Positions 16,155 to 25,190 of a DNA stretch of 64,000 bases are shown piece after piece. The DNA lies in contig CALWUY010000011.1 in the NCBI GenBank assembly GCA_944384855.1, positions 1-64,000 of the forward strand. Direction: 5' to 3'. A program made the position numbers and the translations under genes. Origin of the DNA: an uncultured Clostridia bacterium (GTDB lineage Bacteria > Bacillota > Clostridia > Oscillospirales > Acutalibacteraceae). Under the pieces are notes generated by a model. That model did no database searches, had not been told where the DNA came from, and was given only the letters and a program-made list of their open reading frames with translations. Positions within the stretch are counted from its first letter, which is position 1, and every line of letters begins with the position of its first letter.

Positions 16155-19025
16155 ATGCGAAAGAAACTATACTGCATTTTGGCAGTTCTGATAGCAATTC
16201 AGCCCTTTACTGCCGTGAGCGCAGCAGATACGGCTGAAAAATCCGTTTATTATACCGATTGTGCCTTGACAAATTGGTTCAGAAGCGGAAGCATCTCCGA
16301 TACTGTGTATCCGGATGAATTTTCGTTGAACGGAGAACCTTTTGAGGGAGAATTTGTTTATGTTTCCTGCGGAGATGAACTTTCCTTTGATTTTACACCG
16401 CAAAGCAGCGGAAAATACGGGATTATTCTTTCCTACCGTATTCCGGAAGAGCCGATCTCTCTTGATACGCTTATAAATGTTTCCGCTCCGGGAGAAGTTT
16501 CTGACGTGACGCAGCTGCAGCTTTTATGGCATGACACCCGGCGCGGGATTACAGACCGCCAGGGAGACGATGTCACACCTGAACAGGAATGTATAACGGA
16601 GTTTGCCGAAACACCTCTGCTGAATTATTCGGACACCTCGCGTAACGAAGCTTCATGGTACTGCGAGTCGGAAAAGTCTAACAGATTTACTCTTTCACCG
16701 ACCGTTCAGCCCATAGAGATAAGATACATACATATATATGAAATTAAAAGCCCGTCTGCTTACCGGGGCGGAAAACAGTCCGCAGGCGAAGCGTATACTA
16801 TCGAAGGCGAGGAATACTCGCTTAAGTCGGATTCATATATACGTCCTGCATCCGTAAGAAATGCATCTGTTTCGCCGTATGATACTTATAAGCAAAAACT
16901 AAATGTTTTAGATGGGGGAACTTTTAATACCGCGGGGCAAAAGGTGCTGTGGGAATTTGAGACAGAGGAAGCCGGATATTATTATGTAAGCATGCATATT
17001 AGGCAGAATGACGAAGCAAATAAATCAGTATTCCGCCGTATAGAAATAGACGGCAGCGTACCGTTTGCAGAATGGGAAAATGCGCAGATATCATATACCT
17101 CTGCAAGCGGCTATAAAAATGTAACTCTTAAAGCCGGGGAAGAGGAAGCTTTGATCTGGCTTGATAAGGGTGTTCATACCATCGCTTTGACCGTTGCTAT
17201 GGGTGCGTTTGAAAAGGTTTACAGCGATATTTACGAGCTTATGATGGATATTGATGATCTGGGCCTTGCGCTGCTCAAGCTCACAGCTGGTTCTACCGAT
17301 GAAAACCGTACATGGGATATGAAGTCGTATATGCCGGACGCCGAGGGAAAGATAAAGTCTTATGCTGAACGCGCCGACGCAATTTACGCGGAACTGGAGA
17401 AAATTGAGGGCTGTGAGCCGGTGTATGCGGCAGACCTTGAATCAGTTTCAGAAAAATTGCGGGATTTGCTTGACGAACCGGAAACCATTCCTAATAAAAC
17501 TGAGGAAATATTCAGGGGCGATACATCGGCATCAAAATATCTCGGGAATGTGCTTTCAAAGCTGTCCTCCCACGGAATGTCTATAGACAGGATATACATA
17601 CATGGCAGCGGCGAGCTTCCGGACGAGAATGCCGGCTTTTTTGTTTCGCTGTGGGAATCCATAAAGAGATTTTTATGGTCATTTCTACCGTCTGCCGCAG
17701 ATGATTACGCTATTGCACATGAGGACTCCGAGCAGCCTACGGTATGGGTAGGACAATCATCGGTTATCACAGATGTTTTGCAGCAGATTGTAGACGAGGA
17801 TTACAACGCTGCTAACGGTACAGATATAAAGCTAGTTGTTATGCCGAGCGAGCAGAAGCTGGTGCTTGCTAATGCAGCCGGCGCTAATCCTGATATAGTG
17901 ATTGCAGCTCCATCTGCGCTGGCATTTACTTTTGCTTCCAGGAATGCGCTTAAGAATTTGCTTGAATATGATGATTTCCTGACCTTTTACGATTCTGAGT
18001 ATATGATAGAATCCCTGGTAAGCACAAGCTATGGCGACGGAGTTTACGGCGCGGTGGATTCAAGAAACTTTAATCTGCTGTTTTATAGAAAGGATATACT
18101 TTCTTCGCTTGGTCTCGAGGTACCTGACACATGGGACGACGTACGAAGAATGATGCCGGCGCTCCTTCGCAGTCAAATGAATTTTTATATACCTGTTTCA
18201 TCCTCTGTATCGCTTAAATCACTTGCCGTTACTTCACCCTTTATTTATCAAAACGGCGGCGATATTTATTCAACTAACGGTATCACGACTGATATAAATT
18301 CTCCTGAATCTATAAATGCTATAACCGAAATGACAGAATTTTACCGTATTTACGGCATGCAGACAACAGTTTCGAGCTTTTATAATAGTTTTCGTTACGG
18401 TGAGATTCCGATTGGAATAGGCGATTTTAATATGTATATGCAGCTTTCAATGGCTGCGCCGGAGCTTGCGGGTCAGTGGGGAGTGGCTTTATCTCCGGGC
18501 ACAAAAACTCAAGACGGCACGGTGCTCAGATATCAGCCTGCAAATCAGACAGCTTCCTTTATTTTTAAAAACACGGAAAAATCTGAAGAAGCATGGGATT
18601 TTTTGCATTGGTGGCTCTCAAGTGAAACACAGCTTGAATTTTCAACAAGACGTTCATCTGTCTTCGGACCTGAGTACCAGTGGAACACGGCAAATCAAAA
18701 GGCGTTTGAGCAGCTTCCGTTTGATAGCGGTATAAAGGAACTGGCGCTTTCACAATGGGAATATCAGCGAGAGGTCACGCCTCATCCGGCATCGTATATA
18801 GTCGAACGCGAGCTCAGCGGAGTATGGAACGATGTTGTTATAGACAATTCGGCTCTTATTGAATCACTTGACAAGGCTGTACTTGCTGCAGACAGGGAGT
18901 TCCGACGGAAGCTTGAGGAATTCGGATATATAGATTCAGAGGGCAATATTATTAAAGATTATAATGTAAAAATAATAGAAATGCTTTATGAAAAATTAGA
19001 AGAGGCGGGTGAGAAAAATGAGTAG
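16155..19025 (+). CDS. Giant extracellular solute-binding protein with long N-terminal beta-rich region
   Basis: A protein of 956 residues, about twice the usual length for a binding protein. ATG 16155 follows AAGGAG. The signal peptide ends AVSAAD with no lipobox cysteine, unlike the 11295-12857 protein. Residues about 25-500 contain two jelly-roll-like segments (YYTDCALTNWF..., then GYYYVSMHIRQNDE with DGSVPF, as in carbohydrate-binding modules) and a helical linker. From about 535 on it is a family 1 solute-binding domain: WVGQSSVITDVLQQIVDE, then ANPDIVIAAPSALAF and DDFLTFYDSEYM, ending near residue 950. The last bases overlap the first permease gene, so it is the binding protein of that permease pair. 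How it stays at the membrane without lipid is unclear; the uncleaved signal or the N-terminal modules might do it. Confidence 0.8.
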   Translation: MRKKLYCILAVLIAIQPFTAVSAADTAEKSVYYTDCALTNWFRSGSISDTVYPDEFSLNGEPFEGEFVYVSCGDELSFDFTPQSSGKYGIILSYRIPEEPISLDTLINVSAPGEVSDVTQLQLLWHDTRRGITDRQGDDVTPEQECITEFAETPLLNYSDTSRNEASWYCESEKSNRFTLSPTVQPIEIRYIHIYEIKSPSAYRGGKQSAGEAYTIEGEEYSLKSDSYIRPASVRNASVSPYDTYKQKLNVLDGGTFNTAGQKVLWEFETEEAGYYYVSMHIRQNDEANKSVFRRIEIDGSVPFAEWENAQISYTSASGYKNVTLKAGEEEALIWLDKGVHTIALTVAMGAFEKVYSDIYELMMDIDDLGLALLKLTAGSTDENRTWDMKSYMPDAEGKIKSYAERADAIYAELEKIEGCEPVYAADLESVSEKLRDLLDEPETIPNKTEEIFRGDTSASKYLGNVLSKLSSHGMSIDRIYIHGSGELPDENAGFFVSLWESIKRFLWSFLPSAADDYAIAHEDSEQPTVWVGQSSVITDVLQQIVDEDYNAANGTDIKLVVMPSEQKLVLANAAGANPDIVIAAPSALAFTFASRNALKNLLEYDDFLTFYDSEYMIESLVSTSYGDGVYGAVDSRNFNLLFYRKDILSSLGLEVPDTWDDVRRMMPALLRSQMNFYIPVSSSVSLKSLAVTSPFIYQNGGDIYSTNGITTDINSPESINAITEMTEFYRIYGMQTTVSSFYNSFRYGEIPIGIGDFNMYMQLSMAAPELAGQWGVALSPGTKTQDGTVLRYQPANQTASFIFKNTEKSEEAWDFLHWWLSSETQLEFSTRRSSVFGPEYQWNTANQKAFEQLPFDSGIKELALSQWEYQREVTPHPASYIVERELSGVWNDVVIDNSALIESLDKAVLAADREFRRKLEEFGYIDSEGNIIKDYNVKIIEMLYEKLEEAGEKNE

Positions 19026-19932
19026 ACTGCATTCTGCCAGAGGAAGATTTATCGATCGTCATTCATCAATGCTGCTTATTGCCCCATACGGATTTTTATT
19101 TTCTCTCTTTATTATTATACCCGTAGGAGCCGCCATAGTACTCTCTTTTACATATTTTAATACTATAGAACCTCCGGATTTTATAGGTCTTTCAAATTAT
19201 ATTAATCTTTTTACAAACGATTCGGTATTTATGCAGTATGTTCTGCCGAATACATTGTTGTATGCTATATTTGTGGGAATCGGCGGATATATCTTATCCT
19301 TTTTTATGGCTTGGACGCTGGCTCAGCTTACGAAAATTCCGAGAACTATTTTAACGGTTATTTTTTATTCACCTTCTATGACGGGCGGGGTAATGCTGTC
19401 TACTATATGGAGCGTAATTTTCAGCGGTGACAAACGGGGTCTGCTAAATACGCTGCTGCTGAAAATGGATATTATAGATGATCCGGTGCAGTGGCTGCAA
19501 TCTGGAAGCTTTCTTATGCCGATAATGATAACTGTCGCACTCTGGAGCAGCATGGGAGTAGGCTTTCTTGCAATATTATCAGGCATCCTGAATGTGAATC
19601 AGGAATATTATGAAGCGGGATATATAGACGGAATAAAGAACCGCTTTCAGGAAATTATTTATATTACAATACCGTCTATAAAGCCGCAGATGCTGTTCGG
19701 TGCAGTTATGGCAGTAGTAAACACCTTTAAAGACGGGGGGACTGGGGTTCTTCTTTCAGGTTCTAATCCAACACCGGATTATGCTGGTCAGCTTATAGCG
19801 AATCATATAGATGATTACGGATTTATAAGGTACGAAATGGGATATGCATCGGCTGTATCGGTTGTACTCCTTGTGTTCATTTATATAATGTCAAGAGTAG
19901 TCGGCGGAATTTTTAACAGCAGTGATGAATAG
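19018..19932 (+). CDS. Sugar ABC transporter permease (UgpA/LplB type), pair 1
   Basis: A protein of about 304 residues from ATG 19018 (GAGGCGGGTGAG upstream); a GTG nine bases earlier is in frame but lies inside the ribosome binding site. Six membrane helices are expected, the first being LLIAPYGFLFSLFIIIPVGA. The cytoplasmic EAA loop, EAGYIDGIKNRFQEIIYITI, is the contact for the ATPase. It overlaps the giant binding-protein gene by eight bases and is followed after 12 bases by its partner permease. No ATP-binding gene is present in the locus. Confidence 0.9.
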   Translation: MSRLHSARGRFIDRHSSMLLIAPYGFLFSLFIIIPVGAAIVLSFTYFNTIEPPDFIGLSNYINLFTNDSVFMQYVLPNTLLYAIFVGIGGYILSFFMAWTLAQLTKIPRTILTVIFYSPSMTGGVMLSTIWSVIFSGDKRGLLNTLLLKMDIIDDPVQWLQSGSFLMPIMITVALWSSMGVGFLAILSGILNVNQEYYEAGYIDGIKNRFQEIIYITIPSIKPQMLFGAVMAVVNTFKDGGTGVLLSGSNPTPDYAGQLIANHIDDYGFIRYEMGYASAVSVVLLVFIYIMSRVVGGIFNSSDE

Positions 19933-19944
19933 AAGGAGGATTTT

Positions 19945-20832
19945 ATGAAAAAGAAAAATAAACAGGGCAATGTTCTTGCTTTTGGAGTGAATCCAAAGCG
20001 CTTCAGAGCAAATCAATTAAAATTTTATGTTTATCTCCTTCCGGTTGCAGCCGTTATGCTTTTGCCTATAATCTACAACCTTATAACGGCGTTCAAGCCG
20101 CTTGACGAATTATTTGCATATCCCCCTCGTTTTTATGTAAAGCATCCTACATTAGATAATTTTTTGCGACTGTTCGAAATTTCTTCCGGCACAGCTATCC
20201 CTGCCAGCCGCTACCTGTTCAATACTGTGCTGACTACTATTTTAACTATGTTAGGGAATATATGGATAGCGGTAAGTGTGGGATTTGTGCTTTCCAAAAA
20301 AAGATTCCGCGGTAAAAATGCCCTTCTTCAGATAAATAATGCGGCGCTTATGTTTGTTTCAGCCGCAGTCACTATACCGACATATTTTGTGATAGTTTAT
20401 ACTGGTCTAAGGGATAATTTTCTTGCAAATATACTTCCGGGACTTGTAGCGCCTACCGGTGTTTTTCTAACCAAGCAGTTTATTGATCAGCTGCCGGACG
20501 CGCTTATAGAAGCTGCCGTTATCGACGGGGCAAGCGATTATAGGATAATCAGAAAAATTATTTTTCCGCTGGTTCGTCCAGCGCTTTCAACGGTAATGAT
20601 ACTTTCGTTTCAAACCTCATGGGCAAACGTTACAGCCTCTAACCTGTATATTGATAACGAAACTTACAAAACTTTCGCTTATTATATAAGCACTCTGGCT
20701 ACCGGCGGTACCGTTTCTACTCAGGGAGTTGCAGCTGCCGGCTCGCTTATAATGTTTTTGCCTAATCTTATCATATTTATAATCCTGCAATCCGGAGTTA
20801 TGAATTCTATGGTACATTCGGGCATTAAGTAA
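19945..20832 (+). CDS. Carbohydrate ABC transporter permease (MalG type), pair 1
   Basis: A protein of 295 residues, partner of the preceding permease; AAGGAGG precedes ATG 19945. A membrane segment at about 28-50 (FYVYLLPVAAVMLLPIIYNL) opens the protein. The FDN-like periplasmic segment HPTLDNFLRLFE and the EAA loop EAAVIDGASDYRIIRKIIFP are typical of the MalG subfamily. Together the two permeases form the translocation pore for sugars delivered by the upstream binding protein. Confidence 0.9.
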   Translation: MKKKNKQGNVLAFGVNPKRFRANQLKFYVYLLPVAAVMLLPIIYNLITAFKPLDELFAYPPRFYVKHPTLDNFLRLFEISSGTAIPASRYLFNTVLTTILTMLGNIWIAVSVGFVLSKKRFRGKNALLQINNAALMFVSAAVTIPTYFVIVYTGLRDNFLANILPGLVAPTGVFLTKQFIDQLPDALIEAAVIDGASDYRIIRKIIFPLVRPALSTVMILSFQTSWANVTASNLYIDNETYKTFAYYISTLATGGTVSTQGVAAAGSLIMFLPNLIIFIILQSGVMNSMVHSGIK

Positions 20833-20849
20833 AGGAAGGGATCGCAGGA

Positions 20850-22934
20850 ATGAGGAAATTCAGGAAAATCATTGCCGCTGCTGCGGTTTTTTGCATCCTT
20901 GCTTGTGCAGCCTGCGTTACAGCTTCTGCTTCTCAGGGAACTACTTATACATACACTATTTCCAATAACGGCGAATGGATACGCACTCAGGAAGCATATG
21001 TGCCAAGTATGGTTTATTTTAAGGATGCCGGGCTGAGCAAGCCGAACGATATTTTTATATATGAAAATTTCATTTACATTGCGGATACCGGAAACAGAAG
21101 GATAGTCGTATTTGACCGTGACGGCGGCGGATATTCGTATATAGAGAATGAAAGCTTTATGTCGCCTATGGGTCTTTTTGTAAGCGATACAAGGATCTAT
21201 ATAGCTGATTCCGGAGCAGAAGCGGTATATATCACTGACAGGAGCGGGAAGCTTCTTCAGACTATTACAAAGCCGGAAAATTCTCCGCTTATGAGTAGTA
21301 TGAGTATTTTTAAGCCGCTAAATGTTGCAGTCTCTCGCGAGGGAAATATTTTCGTTGTAGGAGAGGGTTCTTATGACGGTCTTATGCAGTTTAGCCCGGA
21401 CGGAGAGTTTCAGGGCTATTTTGCAGCAAATAAGAGAAATCTTACTATGCTTGAAAGAATACAGGAGATGCTTTATACACGCGAGCAGAAGGAACAGCTT
21501 CTGACACGCAAGCCGAGCGCCATACAAAACATCGATATTTCTTCAAGAGACCTGATATACAGCGTTACTCAGAGCGATGAAGTAAAATACAGCTGGGTCG
21601 AATCGATTTCAAAAACATCGAACGCTCTGAAAATGCATAATATGGCAGGCACAAATATACTTTCAACTTCTGAATTTATGGATGATGAATGGAATTTTGT
21701 AGATGTTGCATCGGGCCCTTATAACAATGTTTACGCCGTAACATATACCGGACTGATATATGAATATGACGGCAACGGCGATTTGGTTTTTTCTTTCGGC
21801 GGAAGAGCTGTATCAAACGACAGATACGGTCTGTTCACATATGCCTCCGCCATAGACTTAGATGAAAATTCTTTCATTTATGTGCTTGACAAGGAACGCG
21901 CTTTGGTGCAGGTTTTTGTACCTACGGATTTTGCCGTAGCTACCCACAAGGCAATATACGATCTTGAAAGCGGTAATTATGAGGATGCAGAGGAAAACTG
22001 GCTGCAGGTCTTGCAGCTCAACGGTATGTCGCGTATAGCGCATATAGGGTACGGAAAAAGCCTTATGCGTCAGCAGCGTTATTCAGAGGCGCTCGATCAT
22101 TTCAAAATTGCCGGTGACGTGGGAAATTATTCTGAAAGCTTCTGGGAAATACGGCAGGCTGCAATAAACAGGGTAATGCCCTTTGCGGTAGCGGCTTTTT
22201 TTGTATTGCTTGTATTGGTTATGGTACGGCAGCTTGTTTTCAAAACACGCAGGAAGAAGGTATATTCCTCCTACGGTCTTACGGGTATCGAATCGCGTGG
22301 ATTTAAACGCTTAAGGATAGATATTGGCTATGCTTTCACGATTTTGAAACATCCGGCTGATGCAAATTATTATCTTAAAAAAGGGACGCGCGGAAGTGTT
22401 ATATCAGCTACTTTTTTGCTGCTGACTGCGTTCGCGGTATATATTGCCGATTTGCTCTGCCGTAGCTTTATATTTAATGTAAATAATAATTCAGACCTCA
22501 CTCCTCTCATGCTTACACTGCTGTTTTTTATCGTTTTTTTCCTATTTGTCATAGGAAATTACATGGTATCGACTATAAATGACGGAGAGGGTTCACTCAA
22601 AAATATTTATATTATGCTATGTCATTCGCTTATGCCTTACATAATTATAACACCGGCTGTGGTAATTCTGACATATTTTTTGACTGTAAACGAAGGATTT
22701 ATTATAAGTTTTCTTTGGACTGCTGGGATTATATGGTCCGGCGCTCTTATATTCACAGGCGTAATGCAGGTTCATAATTACTCTTTCCGGCAGAGTGTAA
22801 AAAACATATTTCTTACGCTGTTTTTTATGGTTTTGGCGCTTGTGGTAGTTGCAATGCTGTATCTGGTCTGGAATAAGGTTACTGAATTTGCCGGAGAGAT
22901 AATATCGGAGGTGTCTTACCGTGTCAAGAAGTAA
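20850..22934 (+). CDS. Membrane protein with extracellular NHL propeller, TPR-like and YIP1-like domains
   Basis: A protein of 694 residues with a signal peptide (residues 1-27). Residues about 40-365 are NHL-type propeller blades: DIFIYENFIYIADTGNRRIV, LFVSDTRIYIADSGA, SFIYVLDKERALVQVF. Residues about 370-425 read as a TPR pair (GNYEDAEENWLQVLQLN, GKSLMRQQRYSEALDHFK). A first membrane helix at about 442-463 is followed by a cytoplasmic stretch and five further helices at about 515-690 resembling the YIP1 superfamily. The propeller is thus outside and tied to a polytopic membrane domain. Function is unknown; propellers of this kind bind ligands or proteins. It overlaps the DUF5696 gene by 14 bases and lies between the two permease pairs, so a role in uptake or sensing of the same glycan is inferred. 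Confidence 0.72.
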   Translation: MRKFRKIIAAAAVFCILACAACVTASASQGTTYTYTISNNGEWIRTQEAYVPSMVYFKDAGLSKPNDIFIYENFIYIADTGNRRIVVFDRDGGGYSYIENESFMSPMGLFVSDTRIYIADSGAEAVYITDRSGKLLQTITKPENSPLMSSMSIFKPLNVAVSREGNIFVVGEGSYDGLMQFSPDGEFQGYFAANKRNLTMLERIQEMLYTREQKEQLLTRKPSAIQNIDISSRDLIYSVTQSDEVKYSWVESISKTSNALKMHNMAGTNILSTSEFMDDEWNFVDVASGPYNNVYAVTYTGLIYEYDGNGDLVFSFGGRAVSNDRYGLFTYASAIDLDENSFIYVLDKERALVQVFVPTDFAVATHKAIYDLESGNYEDAEENWLQVLQLNGMSRIAHIGYGKSLMRQQRYSEALDHFKIAGDVGNYSESFWEIRQAAINRVMPFAVAAFFVLLVLVMVRQLVFKTRRKKVYSSYGLTGIESRGFKRLRIDIGYAFTILKHPADANYYLKKGTRGSVISATFLLLTAFAVYIADLLCRSFIFNVNNNSDLTPLMLTLLFFIVFFLFVIGNYMVSTINDGEGSLKNIYIMLCHSLMPYIIITPAVVILTYFLTVNEGFIISFLWTAGIIWSGALIFTGVMQVHNYSFRQSVKNIFLTLFFMVLALVVVAMLYLVWNKVTEFAGEIISEVSYRVKK

Positions 22935-25185
22935 AATTATCGGGATAGTAGCTTTGATATTAGCGCTGGCGGTCACAATTTCCGCTGCCGCATACGACAG
23001 GTCAAAGCCTGACTTTGTGCTTCCGGATTCTTCCGGGTTAGATATATATTCATGCAGATATACCGGCATTGAACCGGAAAAACCGAAAATCCTTAATCTT
23101 TTGAGCGATCTTTCTGGGTTTGAACTTAAGATGGAAAATGAATATCTTGCGGTTTATTATCGCGAAGCCAACAAAGGCATACGTATTCTCAACAAATCAA
23201 ATGGATATGTATGGGGCGGACTCTCAGAAGACGAGCCTGAAAATATGAATACTACATGGAGCCTTATGGCAAATTCAATATTGACTATAGACTATTTTGA
23301 CGAACAGCTTCAGAGCAGCCGGATGAGTCTGGGTGATGAGAATGTAGCCGCCGAATACGAGTGGTATAAGGATCGCTGCGTATGCAGCGCAGATTTTAAA
23401 GACGCGGGTATTTCTTTTGAGTTTTCAATTATTCTTAAAGGAGAAGCCATAACCTTTGAAATGAAACGTGACAGCATACAGGAGAAGGATATCTACAAAC
23501 TGCAGTCGGTTTGGGTGCTTCCTTTTCTGGGTTCTGTAGAGCAGGACAGCATTGACGGATATATGTTTATACCGGACGGCTCGGGTGCGCTTGTCAGGTA
23601 TTCCAAAAGCGCTCAGTATGTTTCGGCGTATGACGAGCGTATTTACGGAAAGGATGCCGCGGTGGACGAAATGTCCACCGCAGGAGATCTGCTTGCAAAA
23701 AGAAACAATGATTATCTTACCGATATGCCGCAGATAACAACGCCTGTTTACGGAGCCGTACACGGCGCTTATAAAAACGGATATATGGCTGTAGTGGAAT
23801 CGGGCGCCGAGTATGCTTCTGTATACCTTTCTCCCGCCGGTCTTATCACCGATTACAATTGGGTCAGCGCACGTTTTGACTGGAGAAGGTCGTATCCGAG
23901 ACCGGTAAATAACAGCGGGGTTTCAATTATGTCAACCGAGGACGAGGTAGCAGATGTTGATATAAGGCTGTCGTTTTATTTTTTAGAGGAAAAGGATGCC
24001 TGTTACACCGGCATGGCGGTTAAATACCGAGAAATGCTGATTGAGGATGGTGTTCTCAGTTCGAAGGAGCGCAGCGATGAAAGGATACCTTTGCATATTG
24101 ATATTATGGCGGCGGATATCAGGGATACGATATGGGGAAACCGTTATGTCAGGCTTACCGGTATCGATGAGCTTGCAGAGATAACTTCAAAATTACAGAA
24201 TAATGGTATAAGCAATCTTAATATAGCGTATTTCGGCTGGCAAAAGGGAGGACTTAACGGAGCCAAATTCGGTCAGACAAAGCTTGACCGGAGATTGGGA
24301 AGCGCCGGTCAGCTTGCCGGACTTGCAGAAGCTATAAATGAAACAGGCCGGTTTTATCTTGCGGCAAATATGGTCAGTTTTAACGCAGATCAGGCTGGCG
24401 CAGCAAATGAAGCCGCATTGAAAAATACGAATGCTTATGCTTCAAAAACCCGCAACAACAGCCGGCTTATTTATCCTACCGAGTATTTTGCAAAACCGTT
24501 ATCAATCGCGGAAAAGCTTGAAAATCTGATTAAAAGGAACGAAGACTACGATTTTTATCTTACAAGAATAGGAAACAGTCTGTACAGCGATTTCAGCCGC
24601 AAAGGCAGCTGTACAAGGCGAGAAGCTATGGATAATGCGCTGTCCATAATTGAAAAGCTGGAAAGTAAACCTATGCTTGAACAGCCAAATATGTATTTGT
24701 GGAAGTATACGGGCGAATATTTCAATATGCCTGTCAGTAACAGTCAGTACTTGTTCGAAAGCGATTCGGTTCCGTTTTTATCTATAGTGCTTAAGGGAAG
24801 CATAGATTATTATGCGCCTTATGCCAATCAGGGCTTTTATACAGACAACAGCATACTGAAAATGATAGAGTATGCCGCGTATCCTTCGTTTTTGATAATG
24901 GCGGCGGAAAACGAAGAACTGATAGATACGCCGCTTGCAGATTATTTTTCGCTCTGTTTTTCGGATTGGGAAGGGTTGATTTATAAGATTTACAATAAAA
25001 TCAATCCTGCACTGTCAAAGGTAGAGGGAAGCATGATAACCAATCATATAATGATTGACGAAGGCATTCCCAAGGTTTCATATGAAAACGGAACGGATAT
25101 TTATATAAATTATACCGCTTATGACTACACGCTGGACGACGGTACTGTCATACCGCCGCATGATTACCTTGTGAAGGAGAAATAA
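22921..25185 (+). CDS. DUF5696-type surface protein, possible unclassified glycosidase
   Basis: A protein of 754 residues from GTG 22921 behind GGAGGTG; the start lies inside the previous gene. Residues about 5-26 are an uncleaved-signal or anchor helix. Residues about 60-340 form a beta-sandwich beginning ENEYLAVYYREANKGIRILN, like the N-terminal domain of several retaining glycosidases. Residues about 390-660 have an alternating pattern compatible with a TIM barrel (ISNLNIAYFGWQKGG; FYLAANMVSF; YDFYLTRIGNSLYSDFS). The C-terminus, YENGTDIYINYTAYDY, resembles the terminal beta-sandwich of GH101/GH-D-like enzymes. The family is known only as DUF5696; enzymatic activity is an inference from this architecture. 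It is tightly linked to the NHL/YIP1 gene and the second permease pair. Confidence 0.7.
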   Translation: MSRSKIIGIVALILALAVTISAAAYDRSKPDFVLPDSSGLDIYSCRYTGIEPEKPKILNLLSDLSGFELKMENEYLAVYYREANKGIRILNKSNGYVWGGLSEDEPENMNTTWSLMANSILTIDYFDEQLQSSRMSLGDENVAAEYEWYKDRCVCSADFKDAGISFEFSIILKGEAITFEMKRDSIQEKDIYKLQSVWVLPFLGSVEQDSIDGYMFIPDGSGALVRYSKSAQYVSAYDERIYGKDAAVDEMSTAGDLLAKRNNDYLTDMPQITTPVYGAVHGAYKNGYMAVVESGAEYASVYLSPAGLITDYNWVSARFDWRRSYPRPVNNSGVSIMSTEDEVADVDIRLSFYFLEEKDACYTGMAVKYREMLIEDGVLSSKERSDERIPLHIDIMAADIRDTIWGNRYVRLTGIDELAEITSKLQNNGISNLNIAYFGWQKGGLNGAKFGQTKLDRRLGSAGQLAGLAEAINETGRFYLAANMVSFNADQAGAANEAALKNTNAYASKTRNNSRLIYPTEYFAKPLSIAEKLENLIKRNEDYDFYLTRIGNSLYSDFSRKGSCTRREAMDNALSIIEKLESKPMLEQPNMYLWKYTGEYFNMPVSNSQYLFESDSVPFLSIVLKGSIDYYAPYANQGFYTDNSILKMIEYAAYPSFLIMAAENEELIDTPLADYFSLCFSDWEGLIYKIYNKINPALSKVEGSMITNHIMIDEGIPKVSYENGTDIYINYTAYDYTLDDGTVIPPHDYLVKEK

Positions 25186-25190
25186 ATCAA

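Noticed and set aside
22617-23069. A 150-codon minus-strand frame across the end of the NHL/YIP1 gene
   Set aside because: It is antisense to two clearly coding, overlapping genes and shows no domain.
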